64,000 nucleotides of DNA from Amyelois transitella (Eukaryota > Arthropoda > Insecta > Lepidoptera > Pyralidae): contig NC_083509.1 of NCBI RefSeq assembly GCF_032362555.1, positions 7,773,001 to 7,837,000 on the forward strand, in the 5' to 3' direction. Positions 31,996 to 45,315 of this stretch are shown here, in pieces (position 1 is the first letter of the stretch; each line of letters starts with the position of its first letter). The notes beneath the pieces were generated by a model. It was not told the origin of the DNA. It made no database searches and saw nothing but the letters and a program-made list of their open reading frames with translations. The position numbers and the translations under genes were made by a program.

Positions 31996-34900
31996 AGGAA
32001 ATTCTAGTGCTGTGAATCTACTATCTAGTATATAGTTGATCGAAGAATAAGCTACATGTGGCGCAGTCGAGCGGGTGCGCCGTGGAGCGTGACGAGCGTC
32101 CGGGAGCGCGGAAAATCGGTGTCATTGGTCCGTCAGAGCTGGCCTGAAAAACTTGTCGCTAAATTGCGTTGATAATTTATTTATCCTTTGACTCGTTAGG
32201 TCCTAAGTTCTAGTAGTCATAAATAATAAATAAATACGGGACAGATTACACACATTGAGTAAGCTTTGAAGTAAATTCATCTGGATGTTACGATCGGTAT
32301 CTTAAATTAATCGAAGAACTCAACTTATGCAATGAGATATATCAAGATCACATGGGCAGAGTTATGTGCTTTTATCTAGAAAATTAATCTTACCACTCAC
32401 CTATTTTATACTTCATCAATCTTTTCATAAAGGCTTGTCAAAGGGTGCTCTTGAAAATATTTTTTTAGCTATCACTATGTATATCTTAGGATATTTAGGC
32501 TAGACGGGTTAGACCATTTAATGCAAGATTCAATTGGGTCTGGATTCACCTGTCTGATTTATTTGATGTCTTTGGTTTAAGCCTCTTTTGCGCAAGTGTC
32601 TACATTTTGAAGGATGACGAAAGAGAAATAAAACTGATTATCTAATTCCCTCGGTTGCTACCTTGTAGGAACCCCAAGTTTGAAAATATGTTAACCAGAT
32701 TCAAGTTTGTATGAAGTCGTTTTATTACCCTTTATGGTTAAATTAAAAGAGCTCGTTATAGAGCCACTACCCACTCGTAGATATTTTTCAGTACTTTTAT
32801 TTGTAATTTAAATTTTGCAACCCTCGTGCGGTCCCGCTTTGGGGGCTAAACTAATTTAAACGCTAAGCTCCCGACAATGTTTATAATGTCGTTTTATAAT
32901 ATGTATGGTCTGGCAACATTTTAAAATTGGATTAAGCTTGCGTCCGTCCTTTTAAATCCTCTGTTCATTTTTGACTGCAGGCATTATGGTTAAAAATGCG
33001 AACAGTCTTCGTGTTTACTCACTTGCTCAAAAATTTACAAAAGCACAGTTTTTCTATGAAAAAACTTTTAAGTACCTACTTACACAAATAATTATGTAAA
33101 CTTTGAAAAATGATTTTGAATAGATATATAGATAGAAAGGGTAAATTCGAATTAAAATTGATAAACTAAAAAAAAAACTTCGTATTCTGTAAATGCAAAC
33201 GTCCGATTTTCCGTCTGTTGGATCGATCGTGGTGAAATATTTGTATTGATAAAGTTAATTATCCGAGGAAAAACATATACATTATCTGAAAAACATACGG
33301 GCACGAAGCCTCGGGCAATCATCTCATAAATAAACAAGAAAGAAGTTTTTTTTCTGAATATGCATATTGCCAGCCAATCTGCAATGTTAAAAATACAAAG
33401 TACTTGCTTTGAGCTGCCATCGTACTGAATTTACAGTTCACTAAGAACTGTGAATTAATTTAAGTGTAGTTAACGCAAATCCTTTGTCTGTCTGTCATCA
33501 GAAATGTGATAGATGTAAAAACAATGGTAATTTTATCAATAGTCCCGCTTCTTGATTTCTTCAAAGCTCCGAATATTTAATCTTTGTCATGATATAAAAT
33601 CAAAAAAAAAATATAAGTTACATATTTTGTTACGAACCAAATTTGATCGATTATAAATTCAAATATATCATTAAAATAGCATATTTACCTACTTATTAAG
33701 CTCCTGCTTGTCTATGTATAAAACATAAATAAGTAAGTAGAGTAACAATGTTATTTTTTGCTCTGTCCGAACAACAAAGCAACGATTAAAAAGAACAATT
33801 AAAACCCGAAAGTTGGTGAATTAGACAATAAAACTCCGTAGTTCACCTCGGAGGACTAATCACCGGCTCTTTTTATTGTACTTGATAACGACTTGATGTC
33901 TCTTCAGTAAACCAATTCAAAATGGCACCCCGAATAACATGGCAATAATCGTTAGCACCGATTGGAAAACAAAACTGTGATTATGGGGCATTACATTGGA
34001 ATTTTCCGGCCCTTTCCCACTCATTGCTTCGCGATATACATATCCTTTTTCTTTCAAGAGGGATATCCAGGATAGTGGTATTACTTTAACGAACTTTGGA
34101 TAGCCTTATTGAGGGTTGTAAGATTTTGTCCTAAGTCCTCCCATAAGAATTTTTTTTTCAAATATTTATCCTTACTCATATTAAATTATGTTAAATGTTG
34201 CACTAGATGAATGTGCTTATTAACTTAGTTACCTTTTATGACATCGATGGTAAAAAGAATGAAGTGTTTCTTTTCCAAAGTTCCGGAACTACACGGCCGT
34301 AGCAACCCTATATCTGCTTAATTCAGATCAGCAAACGCGTAATATCTGAACTTGGAAGCAGCAGGCGGCGGCACATTGGACAATGAAGTCGGCAACTCGT
34401 CTTATCTGGCTGTTTATTGTCTGAAGTTGGGGCGTTTTGTTGCGATTCCAGACAACTCAGTTCAGATGAGCAAGTTACTCGTTACTTTGCGAGGGCGGTT
34501 TATATGTTGCGGTTCGACATTCAAATGAAAAGAAAAATATACGATGATCCAATATCATCAAATTGTTCGTTGTTTGGTTGGGTTACAAAGGTATCTTACT
34601 TAGCGTGCCTAAGACTAAGTGAGAAAAAAGTTTTGATTTCAATGTAAAAAACGAGTGTTTTAATTGAGTTTAAAAAACAGCTACGCGGTAAACGTTTACT
34701 ACTGAGAAATTTATTATTCTTAATAAATTATGGTATGTCTGTCTATATATTTAACGTAATTTTAATTACGCTCGTTTCTCCGTTTATTTCCACATGATAC
34801 AAGTCGTAGCTTTATCGAAATGTAACATAGATTTTTTTTTACTTAAATATTCAACATTCTGTCATAACATTATATTTTTGTCAAAATAAATTCCACTCTA

Positions 34901-36354
34901 TCGCCCATCGTGACGTGAAGTATAAGGCGCACTTCAAAGGGGTACTCATTCGCTCGTGACGAATCTACTGCCTGTAGCCAACTAATTGCTATGAAATGAA
35001 GCGTCCCCACGGGACCTTACCCTGATTTTGTTTTAATCGAAATTTTCCGCGACCAGCCGTCGCCGAATTTATTGTCATAATCTCAAACGTCGAGTAAAAA
35101 AAACCTCATTACGAGAATTTTTTTATAGAAAAATTAGACAATAAGTGAATAATTCTTTGAAGAAAAGTTTTATGGCTTTGAAATGTTGCGGCTTCTTGTC
35201 GACAACTCTTTGTGAAATTCTCGTCTCGCGGAAAACATTTAAAGAAAAAAAAATTTATAACTTGTGAAGAAATAAATCCTTACAAGTTGATACTTATTTT
35301 TATTTAGATGCTTTTAATATATATCTTACTGTATGATGTTACGAGCTAGCCGGAACATTATCTTATATGAAACCAATAGGCTTTGTAATCTTTATAATTT
35401 TTATAATGAATATAATACCAAAATATGCATTGCATATACGACAAATTTCAAAGGGTTCTAAGGCCGGTCTTGAACCTCAAACCTGTTCATTAGTTATTGG
35501 GAGGTGTTTGCGAAAGCGAGGCGCAATATGTTGGCCAAATAGCCTCGGGCTTAGAGTTTAGAGTGACTATTTTATATAGTGTGCGATTATCTGGGGGTTT
35601 ATTTCAGATTCAAAAGCAAACTTCTGTTGTTGTTTATTTAATTTTTCTTTTTAATATATTAGTTCCCTATATTTACAGTTACATTAAAGTTTATAAACCA
35701 ATAATAGTAATAAAGGCAGTTTTCTGGCCATAGATGTCTGAAACTTTGTATGAAATCTCAGGTGCGGGCGCCCCTACCTAAACTATAATCAATAAAAAAA
35801 TAAAATAAAAGAATATAAGCACTTTTTTTAATATTTATCATTAGCATCCGTGCTTACGGTTATACAATTATTTTAGGTTAGACGATAGGTTATGAGTAAG
35901 AAGAGCTCAATTTCTGAAAATGTTTAAAACGCATGACAATTTTCGATTTTAGAATTCCGCCTTCGGTTCGACGATAAAGCTAGACTAACACATCCTGAGG
36001 TACGGTCTTGTGTGTAGTTTTGCTTATTACCAAACCAACATAGCGGCGTGATAAGATTCCGGTTTGTCTTGGCAGCCTTCGTGCCTGCAGGCGGCTTGCG
36101 GGCATTTGGACGTGAGGCCAGTGTGGCGTGGCTCGAGTTGATCGGTGAGCGCTCTACTTCACTATGGAATATAATATTATTCTTGAATAAAAAAAATTGA
36201 GTTGAAATGGTTTTGAGTATGATTCCTTAGTAGTTCAGCAACTATTGGGTGTCTCTATTTGCTCAAGTTACGAAACGAAATTACCTACATGTAATCAAGA
36301 ATCAGTTAAAAGAAAATCATTAGATTAAAAGAGATCCATATTTGTAAATTGACG
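31996..36354. other. Gene-poor region, possible regulatory islands
   Basis: No supported gene. Against the AT-rich background there are GC-richer islands near 32050-32140 and 35985-36170. At 33880-34050 and 34310-34450 the base composition is balanced and low in simple repeats, unlike the flanks. No motif can be assigned with confidence. Confidence 0.35.
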
Positions 36355-36465
36355 TCCGGTGAAAATGCTGCAGTGTAGTTTGTTCCACCGCTTCTTCTAC
36401 ACATACGCTTTGGAAGCGGTAGTAGTTATAATTAAATGTAAGCGATGTGACGTCAATAAGTGATA
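36355..36465 (-). repeat. Dispersed repeat, inverted relative to the copy at 4014-4135
   Basis: See the copy at 4014-4135; shared blocks include CACTGCAG (reverse complement), CCGCTTCTTCTACAC, GCTTTGGAAGCGG and TGACGTCAA. Confidence 0.6.
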
Positions 36466-38970
36466 TCTTGTATCCAATTTTGAAAATAAATCTATTCTAT
36501 CCGGTTCTGTTTTACGAGTATTACGTAGAAATTTAATTTGATAATTATCTTAGATATGAAAATATGCTAATTGATTCTATATCAAGTAGAGCATACACAG
36601 AGATGTCTCATCAAGAAATTTCCTAGTCCTGTGTAAGACGCATAACTATGAGCTTGGCACAAATCGCTCGCCTGCCTGGGATGGTTCGCAACACGGTGTG
36701 CAAGCCACACTACATACTCCAATAATTACAGGTACGTAAACACGTAAACATGTACGTACATAGCGTGAATACTACGAGAAACAAAGGTAATGTTTGTAAA
36801 TAACGGAAACTTTAACGGCGTTTGTCGCGTGAGGTTTCTTTATTTTCATTATGAAAAAAGACTGAATACTTTTTTTTATTCTTATCATAATATATCTAGT
36901 CCGGAAACTTATTATGTGTTTAATTAATAAATTATTGGTAAAAATGTGATGAGATTTTGCATGGAAACAGATTGAGCGCCATTTGAAAAGTTCCACGCGG
37001 GAGCGAAACCCCGGACAAAAGCGGAGTGTTGGATAAGATTGCTGATCAAGTAAATCTACCGATGAATACGACCGAAATAAAGACAGATTGATGGATCGAT
37101 CGCTATATATAAGGATTGGAGCTAACAATTAGGTACGCGATGCAATTTGTTGCTTATACTGTACAGATAAGTATTTATTGGTTCATGTTTTATTAGAGAG
37201 ATTTAAATTTAAGAACTTCACTTCTCTGTTCATGTTTGTATTTGTACAATTACATTCGTAAAGAAAAAGTCAAATTTTCTGTGGATAACGTGAAATCATT
37301 AGGTACTTATTAAAGTAAGTGAGAATATTATTATCATGTCTAGTTAAAAAATGCCGCTTTTCATATACGTAGTATTTATAAAACACCAAAGGAAAGCGTA
37401 TCTTCTTAGGTCATAAAATACAATTCAGCGAGCAACAATTAAATTAATTGCATCGTAATGTCGTCATCCCGAAATTAAATTTTCAACCCTTGGTAAAGAT
37501 ATCAAGTTGAACGTTGAATAAATGTGGCCATTTCTCATTTCAACCGAAGCAAAACTTAATAACCCTACTGGAAACGCAATAATTACAAGTGCTCAGTGCG
37601 AGATTTGGCGCAAATAAATGAGCTCCATTAAGAGACTCGCGTTTAGATATTTCATCCCCTTTTCTACTGGAAGAAGATGTTGCCACCCATACGGCACCAA
37701 CCTGGTTGTTCCCACGCATTTGCCAAGGAACATATACTTTTGAGTATAGACCAAAACACCTTAATGGAAACCATAAAAGAATGACAATTAACAAAATGAA
37801 GTCGCTATTTGTAATGCATAACTTCAAACTGAATCCATTGATAGACTTGTTATCTATACCGGTTTAATACAGAACTTCCTATTTTCATGTTATAAGTTAA
37901 ATAAAAAATATTTTATTTATTAAAATAACATCAATTTAGAGGTGGTTGCCCAGGATAAAAACTATTATATAAACTAGTCTTGTTTTGTTTGCTCTATAGT
38001 AGGCTAAAAATAAAAATTCATCCAATTTAGACTCTTCATAATCTATACTGACCGTAGAAAAAGAATCAAATTGAAACTACAGAATACTTCTTATAAACAA
38101 AGTAATATAACTAAAGTCTCGAACTTATTTTGAGGTTAACACAATCTGTGTTAGGTTTTTGTCTGTAGGTGTCATACTTATTTATTAAAAACTGTATATT
38201 CTTAAATTGTCGTATGCTTCTATCTCACAGTTGCTTATTCTTTGCCATTCGACGCACCTGACAAATTATCACCGCTCAGAGGCAATCCCCACGTTTGTTT
38301 TTGTTGAGACGCGAATGTTTTTGTGCTGCCGAATGTAATTGTCCATACGTTACAGAAGGTAAACGATTTATTGTCGGGTAAGAAGGGAAGACGTGGTTTT
38401 GTCTGTTTGAAACTGGAATCATTTAGGGAACCAACATAAATAAATGTTCACGTGTGTCATTATTTAGAGCTTGAGCGTTGGTCGTTGGTCCTTGATCGGC
38501 ACAAGTTTCACGACACAAAAAAGCGCAATACCTATAACCGATGAGTCTTTTCTTAGATATATAAATTATTTTGATTTCTAACCGATGCTTCTTCAGGCAA
38601 TGGGTAAGGTTTCTACGATAAAGTTTATGTCAAAAACTATTTATGGTAACTATCACTATTAATCAGTTCGAAGGTTTGGAAGTTTGTGTGTGTTTTAAAA
38701 ATTTGATAAAAACCTTGAGAAACTCGTATATAGATAGCAAACAGTAAGTAGGTACTTTATTTATCCTAGAGATATTTTTTCACAAACCGTCACGTATAAA
38801 GGCCCCGGAAAGAAAAGAAGGCATGAAAATTGTCACGAAACTAAATTATTCAAATAGCGAACGTGTTTATTATATCGACTTCACTAGCACGATAAGGAAA
38901 ATCCCTAAGTAATGGTAGTTTTTGGAGGCGTACAACGCGAATAGCTCTCGAATTGGGGAGCTTGTTATTT
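36466..38970. other. Gene-poor region
   Basis: No supported gene. At 38108-38190 AGTCTCGAACTTATTTTGAGG and ACACAATCTGTGT match the 3' part of the tRNA-type SINE at 20816-21147 (+). The frames at 36772-37128 and 37540-37827 (minus) have no recognisable features. Confidence 0.45.
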
Positions 38971-39040
38971 TATACATACCGAGCTTACGCCATTTTCCCG
39001 ACGAGGCAGAGACTGCATTTTCCTACTTGTAATGAAAGCT
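38971..39040 (-). repeat. Decayed LINE 3'-end fragment
   Basis: CATACCGAGCTTACGCC, CCCGACGAGGCAGAGACTGC and TTTCCTACTTG follow the order of the LINE tail at 1089-1160 with many changes. Confidence 0.5.
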
Positions 39041-39104
39041 GCATTATTTTGCTTAATCGACGTATACCAATATTTCCCTGCAAGTTTGTCGTCAGTGCTG
39101 TGTA

Positions 39105-39245
39105 GTTCCCGGCACCAATGGGAAAGAAATACAACCTGTCATTATTTGAATCTCATTTCAATCATTAAGCCAATCAGCTGAAAGTGGACTTTCAGTGTCT
39201 TCAAGACTGTTGGCTCTGTCTACCCCACAAGAGATATTGTCCGGC
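39105..39245 (+). repeat. Internally shortened SINE-like copy
   Basis: GTTCCCGGCACCAATGGG is joined directly to AACCTGTCATTATTTGAATC and continues through CAAGACTGTTGGCTCTGTCT, ACCCCACAAG. About half of the 5' part of the family is missing. Confidence 0.8.
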
Positions 39246-40664
39246 AATATCCAGAATTTTTCGAAAAAGATAAGATATAGACCTATCTAAATATACATTC
39301 AGACACCATAACAATCTACAGCTGCCAACATCGCGACTCCAGCTTCATTCTAATAGCCATTTACCATTACATGTTTACTGGAGTTGGGTGTTGTACATGT
39401 TGTGTTATATATATTTCCAACCGTTCTTCAAAGATGTACTTTTATTTTTTGTAAAGCATTTTGATATTTTGAGTAACAGGTAATTAAAATAAATTTAAGT
39501 ACTAAATTCCTTTCAGTCTAATGTTGTTTTCTTCTTCAGTATATATTTTGTATATATTATTTTCTGGTAACGATGCGCAATAATATCTTAAAATGTCCAA
39601 AGCGTAAAGGCTACCGCTTACTTTTCTTGTCAGCAATGATTTCCTGAAATTTGACAAAATAATGTGAGGGAAGTGGGGCACCGCCAAGGCGACAAACCTC
39701 AGTATAAACTGGTTTCAACAAAAGGGCTGTAACATTTTATGAGCGCAATCGGAGTACCGCGATAGCACTCCTGCGAACAATTAAAGGGAACAGATAAGCC
39801 AAACCCCGCTCCTTCCCAGTAAATAAGGATACTTGTAAAGTAACAGGCTTATTTTCAGTTGAAATATTAAGTTTGGTATATTGTCTATGTAAGTTGGGAA
39901 GGAAAAATAAATATGCTCTTGATTATATTTTACTGATGTACAATACAATACAAATTATCTTTATAAGACATAAAAATACATACGTAGTAGAAACATACAT
40001 TACGAATATGTTGTCCTCGAACATAAAAAAAATACTTAACTAGGAAAGACATTTCAATAACAAGTTTTCTTCCCGTCCTTGTTTGTGTGTACTCAGTATT
40101 TACCTTAAGTTTTTCTCACATTGAGACCTAAAACAAAAACATGTCGACCAAGAAAACGTTTCCGTCATCAGCGAAATCAGCTTTCATAATATCAAGGGTA
40201 CTCGCATGGTGGCAGATTATTTGAGTCACATTTTATTTTTTCCCCATAAAAAGTATTTTCCCAACATCCAATAAAAATGTTTAAAAATTATGTAAAAAAT
40301 AAAACGTTTATGATAAAGGCTTTGAAATCAAACAACGACTCAATAAAAGCGAACGCAATTACCTGGCTCTCATATTTATCTTTTTCCGCGAATAAATGCT
40401 TTGTGGGGTTGAACAATAGCGCGGGTGGGGACGAACGGAAGCTTTATAATTTTTTAATTAATGCCGGCGAAAATATCAAAGTCATTGAGTGTACATAGTG
40501 GAGATTGTGATTAACGTTCATTTTTTGTTATCTAATTGTGAAAGGTAGGTAGGTTATAATATTAAATGACTTTATGAAATTTATGTAAGTATATATACAT
40601 ACATACAGTCTCGTCTCTTACGTGAATATTATTAATTATACATTAATATTATCACCCACACAAA
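39246..40664. other. Gene-poor region
   Basis: No supported gene. The 73-codon frame at 40277-40498 shows no motif and no context. Confidence 0.45.
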
Positions 40665-40780
40665 GGTTCTCTACTTAATCCAATGGTAGACTGTTAGATA
40701 ATGCTATTAGCATTAAGTCCGCCTATTGCACTTTATAAATTGTAATTGTTACAATAAAGAATAAATAAATAAATTATATC
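40665..40780 (+). repeat. 3' end of a LINE with (AAAT)n-type tail
   Basis: GCTATTAGCATTAAGTCCGC, CTATTGCACTTT and TTACAATAAAGAATAAATAAATAAAT resemble the common 3' end of lepidopteran Jockey/CR1-type LINEs. There is no coding part. Confidence 0.55.
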
Positions 40781-41095
40781 CCAATAATAATATAAATGTG
40801 CATGCGTTTATAATTGATAATAAAAGTTACGTGGTTGAACTAACAAATTAGAAGGAAAATTTTACCTAAATATTGACAAATTCACGCTAGTAATTAGTTA
40901 AAGAAAGCACAAAGTGTTCAATCATTCATCCGTTATCAAAGATATTTTAACAAAGCACCTAAGCAAATGAGGTCGTTCTATTGGAAACTGACGTTCAAAT
41001 GAGGGATTAAAACGATTCGGAAGATGAATGAAAACAAATTTTACGCTTTAGTGGACATGCGTTATTCACCATCTTCTCTCTCTCCTGGCGATAAG

Positions 41096-41240
41096 CTCGG
41101 TTACATCCTCATCACATCTTGATAGAAACCGGGGACGCCAAGGATCCTTGGCGTCCCCGGTTTTTTAGGGTTGGGTGAGTCAAGTTTTTATAGAAAGCGA
41201 CTCCCAATTGACTTTCGCAACCTTTGCAGGGAAAACATAA
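41096..41240 (+). repeat. Dispersed repeat (family of 8892-9007) containing a 38-bp palindrome
   Basis: ACATCCTCATCAC at the left and GCGACTCCCAATTGACTTTCG, CAACCTTTGCAGGGAAAA at the right mark the family. The middle is replaced or expanded by a perfect palindrome at 41126-41163. Confidence 0.6.
41126..41163. repeat. Perfect 38-bp palindrome
   Basis: Arms of 19 bp with no spacer, centred on GGATCC at 41142-41147; the left arm reads AAACCGGGGACGCCAAGGA. Every position pairs. Confidence 0.95.
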
Positions 41241-41371
41241 GTATTGGATCATGGTATCATATGGCATTTCCATCATATTAGTAGATTAATTGTACGACAT
41301 CCGACATTTTATAATTTAATGGCTGATGGCGATGACGATGGCTTTAGCTTAATATATATGTGGCGGCAAGT

Positions 41372-41440
41372 AAAAAGATGTTTCTGCCTACCCCTCCGAG
41401 CAAGAGGCGTGATTTTATATAATTATAAATATAAATACCT
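41372..41440 (+). repeat. LINE 3'-end fragment with short tail
   Basis: TTTCTGCCTACCCCTCCGAG followed by AAGAGGCGTGATTTTATATA matches the 3' end of the LINE at 1089-1661 in sense orientation. Confidence 0.75.
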
Positions 41441-41639
41441 TATTGTTACAATAATACAAGCAATTTGTATGTTCTACAACAATTTTATACAGGTTATTAT
41501 TGATTAAGTATTTAAAAACTCCAGTTGAAACAAACCGTTGAATGACAGAAATTAACGTATTCAAACCCGAATTGTTTCAGCTCAGGCATGATTACAATAT
41601 CCCTAAATTTGCAACGTTCCTATTACCAATGAAAATCGT

Positions 41640-41935
41640 TAAAGCAATTAATATCTACAGCTTAATTTGCCCACATCCAGAGGGCGCCGGCACAGACAAT
41701 ATTTGATAAAATTTTATCACACCGCAATGGCCGCCGAAATTAGCGTTATTAGCCGCCATGTAAATTGCTCTCAGCGATCCATTGGAGGCAATTGATTTAA
41801 TGCCCTTCTTTGTTTGCGATCAACGACTCGATTTGGGTTGATTGTCATTGAGCGCTTTCAATCCATAAATGGAAATACATTTAACGTCAATTCATTTGCC
41901 CTCTGCTTAACCCCTTTTAAAAAAATAATGCTTTT
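41640..41935. promoter_or_regulatory. Candidate regulatory island (composition only)
   Basis: This block is less AT-rich than its flanks and crowded with TAAT/ATTA homeobox-type cores (AAATTAGCGTTATTAGCCGC, CAATTGATTTAATGCCC) and a GATAAAATTTTATC palindrome. No open frame and no repeat match in the window. A conserved enhancer is possible; only comparison between species can tell. Confidence 0.3.
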
Positions 41936-42061
41936 AATAATGGTGAAAGAAAATCGCGCTTGATATTCTGATTACTCTTTAACCAAAAGCGTATTGCGCT
42001 CAAACTTTTGGCTTCAGAGCTAGGTCTACTTCAGTATTGATTCTAGTATTTTATACATACA

Positions 42062-42140
42062 GGTGAACGTAGCCTTTCCGTCTTTGTTAGATTGTTGGCT
42101 CTGTCTATGCCGGATAAAGACGTGATTAGGTATATGTTTA
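42062..42140 (+). repeat. Remnant of the (TATG)-tail SINE-like family
   Basis: GGTGAACGTAGCCTTTCCGT, GATTGTTGGCTCTGTCTATG and AAAGACGTGATTAGGTATATG match the 3' half of the family. Confidence 0.75.
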
Positions 42141-42965
42141 TATTTTATACGTCATCGTAAAAGAGTTTATGTATCTTTATTTTTTCTAGCTTTTGTCTGC
42201 ATTACAAAAATGCGGCAACTATGTGGTACTTCAAATTACATTTCCGTCAGTTGCGCAGAATCAAAAATTAATTTATATTTAACCGGAGGCACATTATAAA
42301 GTAAGTATTAATGTTATTAGATGACAAAATCAAAAATTCTTTTGTTTCACTGCTGAAGCACAAACCTCGAAGGTAAATATTTCACGGGTATAATAAACCG
42401 GGGGTTACGCGGCGATGATTTTCCTTAACAATGCTTCCCATAGGAAGCCCAGGTAATTATGATTGAGCACAAAATGGATAAAAATAATGCCGGGTTTGTT
42501 TCAGACGTAATTAGGGTTTGTGGTCCCGCGCGGCCGGATCCGCAAGTCACCTTTCACTGATGTTTTTAGATACGACTTATCGTGTTTACACTTACTTGGG
42601 GAAAATAGGTACTTACAGCGTTAATTAAAACCGGTTTAATATTACATTTTTTACTACTCCAAGTTTGATTCAGTGATACTTCTCGCGATTATAAACAAGA
42701 ATGATATAACCTGAGCAACCATGATGACCTGATGAACAAAAATTTTCTGTGTAATTTGTCCCGTGTATATATAATTATTTTAATTTTCAAATACCTTATG
42801 TAAACAGGATTTGCGATAAGGAGGTAAGTATTATAATTATGTTCACGTTACAGAAACAATAATTATAATGTCTTGTAATGCGAAGACATACCACGACAAG
42901 AATTTGTCAAATTAAATTATCGTCTCCGTTTCGCCCGAGAGTGGAGTGTGGTAAGACTGGAAGGG

Positions 42966-43393
42966 ATACAGGGTGTCTCGTAATTGCGAATACCAAAGAT
43001 ATTATAAAAATTTACATTACACTTTGTTTTTGTTTTTATTCATGAAATGGTAAGCTCCTACTCGAACAAACATTAGATACTATTTTATTATTTTTCCTTT
43101 TTTATATCGACTTTCTTCTTAATGAATCCATAATACAGACTGTGTTAACTAAATTCATTTTACAGATGTGAAATAATATCAAAACAAAAAATTAAGAAAT
43201 ATTTTTTTTTTTTGGATTAATATGATCCAATATGTGTATGGTTCCACTCCTGACGACAAGAGGAAGAAGTAATATTTTAAATGTTTTCATAGGACGCTAT
43301 CAGGATATGTTTTTAATTTCAATGTTTTGTAATTTGTCCCGTATAAATTATAATTATTAAGAGGAAGATACGTTATTCTTGAACGCCCTGTAT
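42966..43393. mobile_element. Possible 428-bp MITE
   Basis: ATACAGGGTGT at the left and ACGCCCTGTAT at the right form 11-bp inverted ends with one difference; weaker similarity continues for another dozen bases. The inside is non-coding and AT-rich, with a GTAATTTGTCCCGTA block also found at 42755 outside it. No clear target duplication, so the call is tentative. Confidence 0.3.
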
Positions 43394-45117
43394 GTTCGGC
43401 GGTTCGTACGCGAGTCTCCGATTATGAATATTAATACGTCACCGTGGCAGGTCGCATCGCAGCGGCTTAGCGTTTACCCGGATAGACAAACCACCCTCCA
43501 AGGTATGCCAGTCACGTCTAATTATCAATTTTAGTGATACACGGCCCTTAGATGTTTGTAAGAGTTAGTAGATGATGCAGGGTAAGAAATGTGTGCGTTA
43601 TGAAAATGGTGCGTTATTGGTAATTGTGTTGTTTAATTAAATTAGCATAAGGCTCTCTTTCATATTTACGTGCTCCCAGTTGCACTTTGCCTGGCACTCA
43701 GCGTTTTAAGATTAATTTATATAAGTTTTTTTCAACGAGATTCAAATGTAAATGTAGGTAACAAATATTTTAAATGTCAATGAGACAATTCAACGGAAAT
43801 TCTGAATATTTTATTCTTTATTGCTCAATAAGTCATCAAATAAATTTTTATACACCTGTTATTACATGTCTACTGTCTGTATGAGTACCTAGGTATTACA
43901 CCAAAATTTAGCAGGGCTCTAATCCGAGTCAATTAAAATTCTCTCGCTTGCTCATTGTTGCTAAGATAAAGCCATAATTAAGGGCCTTCTCGATCGATTA
44001 AGTTAAGCCGAGTTTAAATAGACGCTAACTCCACGAGAAAGGTTTACTCCTCCGTGAAATGCCATTAGGTTTTCGCGCGTTTTATACGCCTTTAGAAAAT
44101 TCGGGCTGGTACACATCGGTAACATTCTATTTAAAAATACCTACTACTTATAGTTTAAAAAAGTAATCTCAAATTCTGCTCACTGAATCTGGTTTTTAAA
44201 AGCATCACAAATGTGACGTATTTAAAATAAAAAAACACTATTTTTATATTCGTATGATTAAAGTATATTCTTAACTGCATCGGTGAAGTTCTCGTAGTGG
44301 AAAGTTGTATATATTTTAACTAGGCTGAATAGCATTAATACATTTTTTTTGTAAATTAATTTAATTTATGAAAAGAAATAAATTTATGCACTACAATGCG
44401 TAAAGAAACAAGTTCCACATCGATGCGCACCTTAAAATTTTCGCCCATTGCAGACGCTCCCAAGTTTAAAGTTGAAAGGGAGATTTAATGGCGGATTCTC
44501 TTGATTACATTACATGAATTAGGGCAAGTATTTTTGATTGATACGATTTGAAAGGGGTTATAAAGAGCGACGGTGGTCGAAGAGTTAAGGTGCTCGAAAA
44601 AAGCGTGTTGCGCGGGGAAGCACATGTTCAAAACCTACTTCGCCATGTATCAATGACTCTTTTCCAAGTTCTGTGCATTACAAGTAGCTCGATTGTTAAT
44701 TGATGCTTTTACGGTGAGGTAAAACATCGTGCGGAACCGCGCCATCCGTAAGTGTAACCATAATCCAATATGGAATAAGAAGACGATTTGATAGGGGTTA
44801 TAAAATAAACTTTTTAACACAGGTATTTATAATCCATTTCTAGTGAAGATTGTTGTTAAAACTGTAGTTACGAAACCTTTTGATTTAATTCCCCTAAGTT
44901 ATAACCCGGTACATAGTTTCGGCAACAATTCCTTTCATGTCTAGGCAGTTGAAATTACTTCAATAATTAAATCATAAAGTTTAACATTCATTCAAGTAAA
45001 CGAGTTAACTTTGAATTTAAAATTTTTGATTTCACACGAAATTTTGTTAACAAAAAGTTTAAACATTGTCAAAGTAACATATTATATCGATGAACTTATG
45101 CAAAATTTTAATTTGAA
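43394..45117. other. Gene-poor region, possible regulatory islands
   Basis: No gene. Balanced-composition islands at 43390-43510, 43930-44110 and 44410-44580 contain clustered ATTA/TAAT and GATA-type cores, unlike the flanking poly(A/T)-rich DNA. Confidence 0.35.
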
Positions 45118-45315
45118 ATACACACACATATAGGCGATTTGCTACGCTCCCTACATACTTCTTTTGCTTCATGCCCACGCGTAACTCTCTTCATGCAAGC
45201 TAAAGCGTAATCTTGGCCTAATTTTTCGCCAGGATGCTTGCGATTCATCCCGCCTACATAACTAAAAATCCATATGGGCATTCCCTTGTCTATTTCAGTC
45301 ACTCTATCTTTGTTC
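45118..45315 (-). repeat. Decayed LINE fragment
   Basis: The minus-strand frame reads EKLGQDYALACMKRVTRGHE and AKEVCRERSK, matching [20 protein letters not shown] of the LINE at 1089-1661. The copy is old and rearranged. Confidence 0.7.

Noticed and set aside
40277-40498. 73-codon plus-strand frame
   Set aside because: Low-complexity AT-rich coding, no motif, no promoter or splice context; likely chance.
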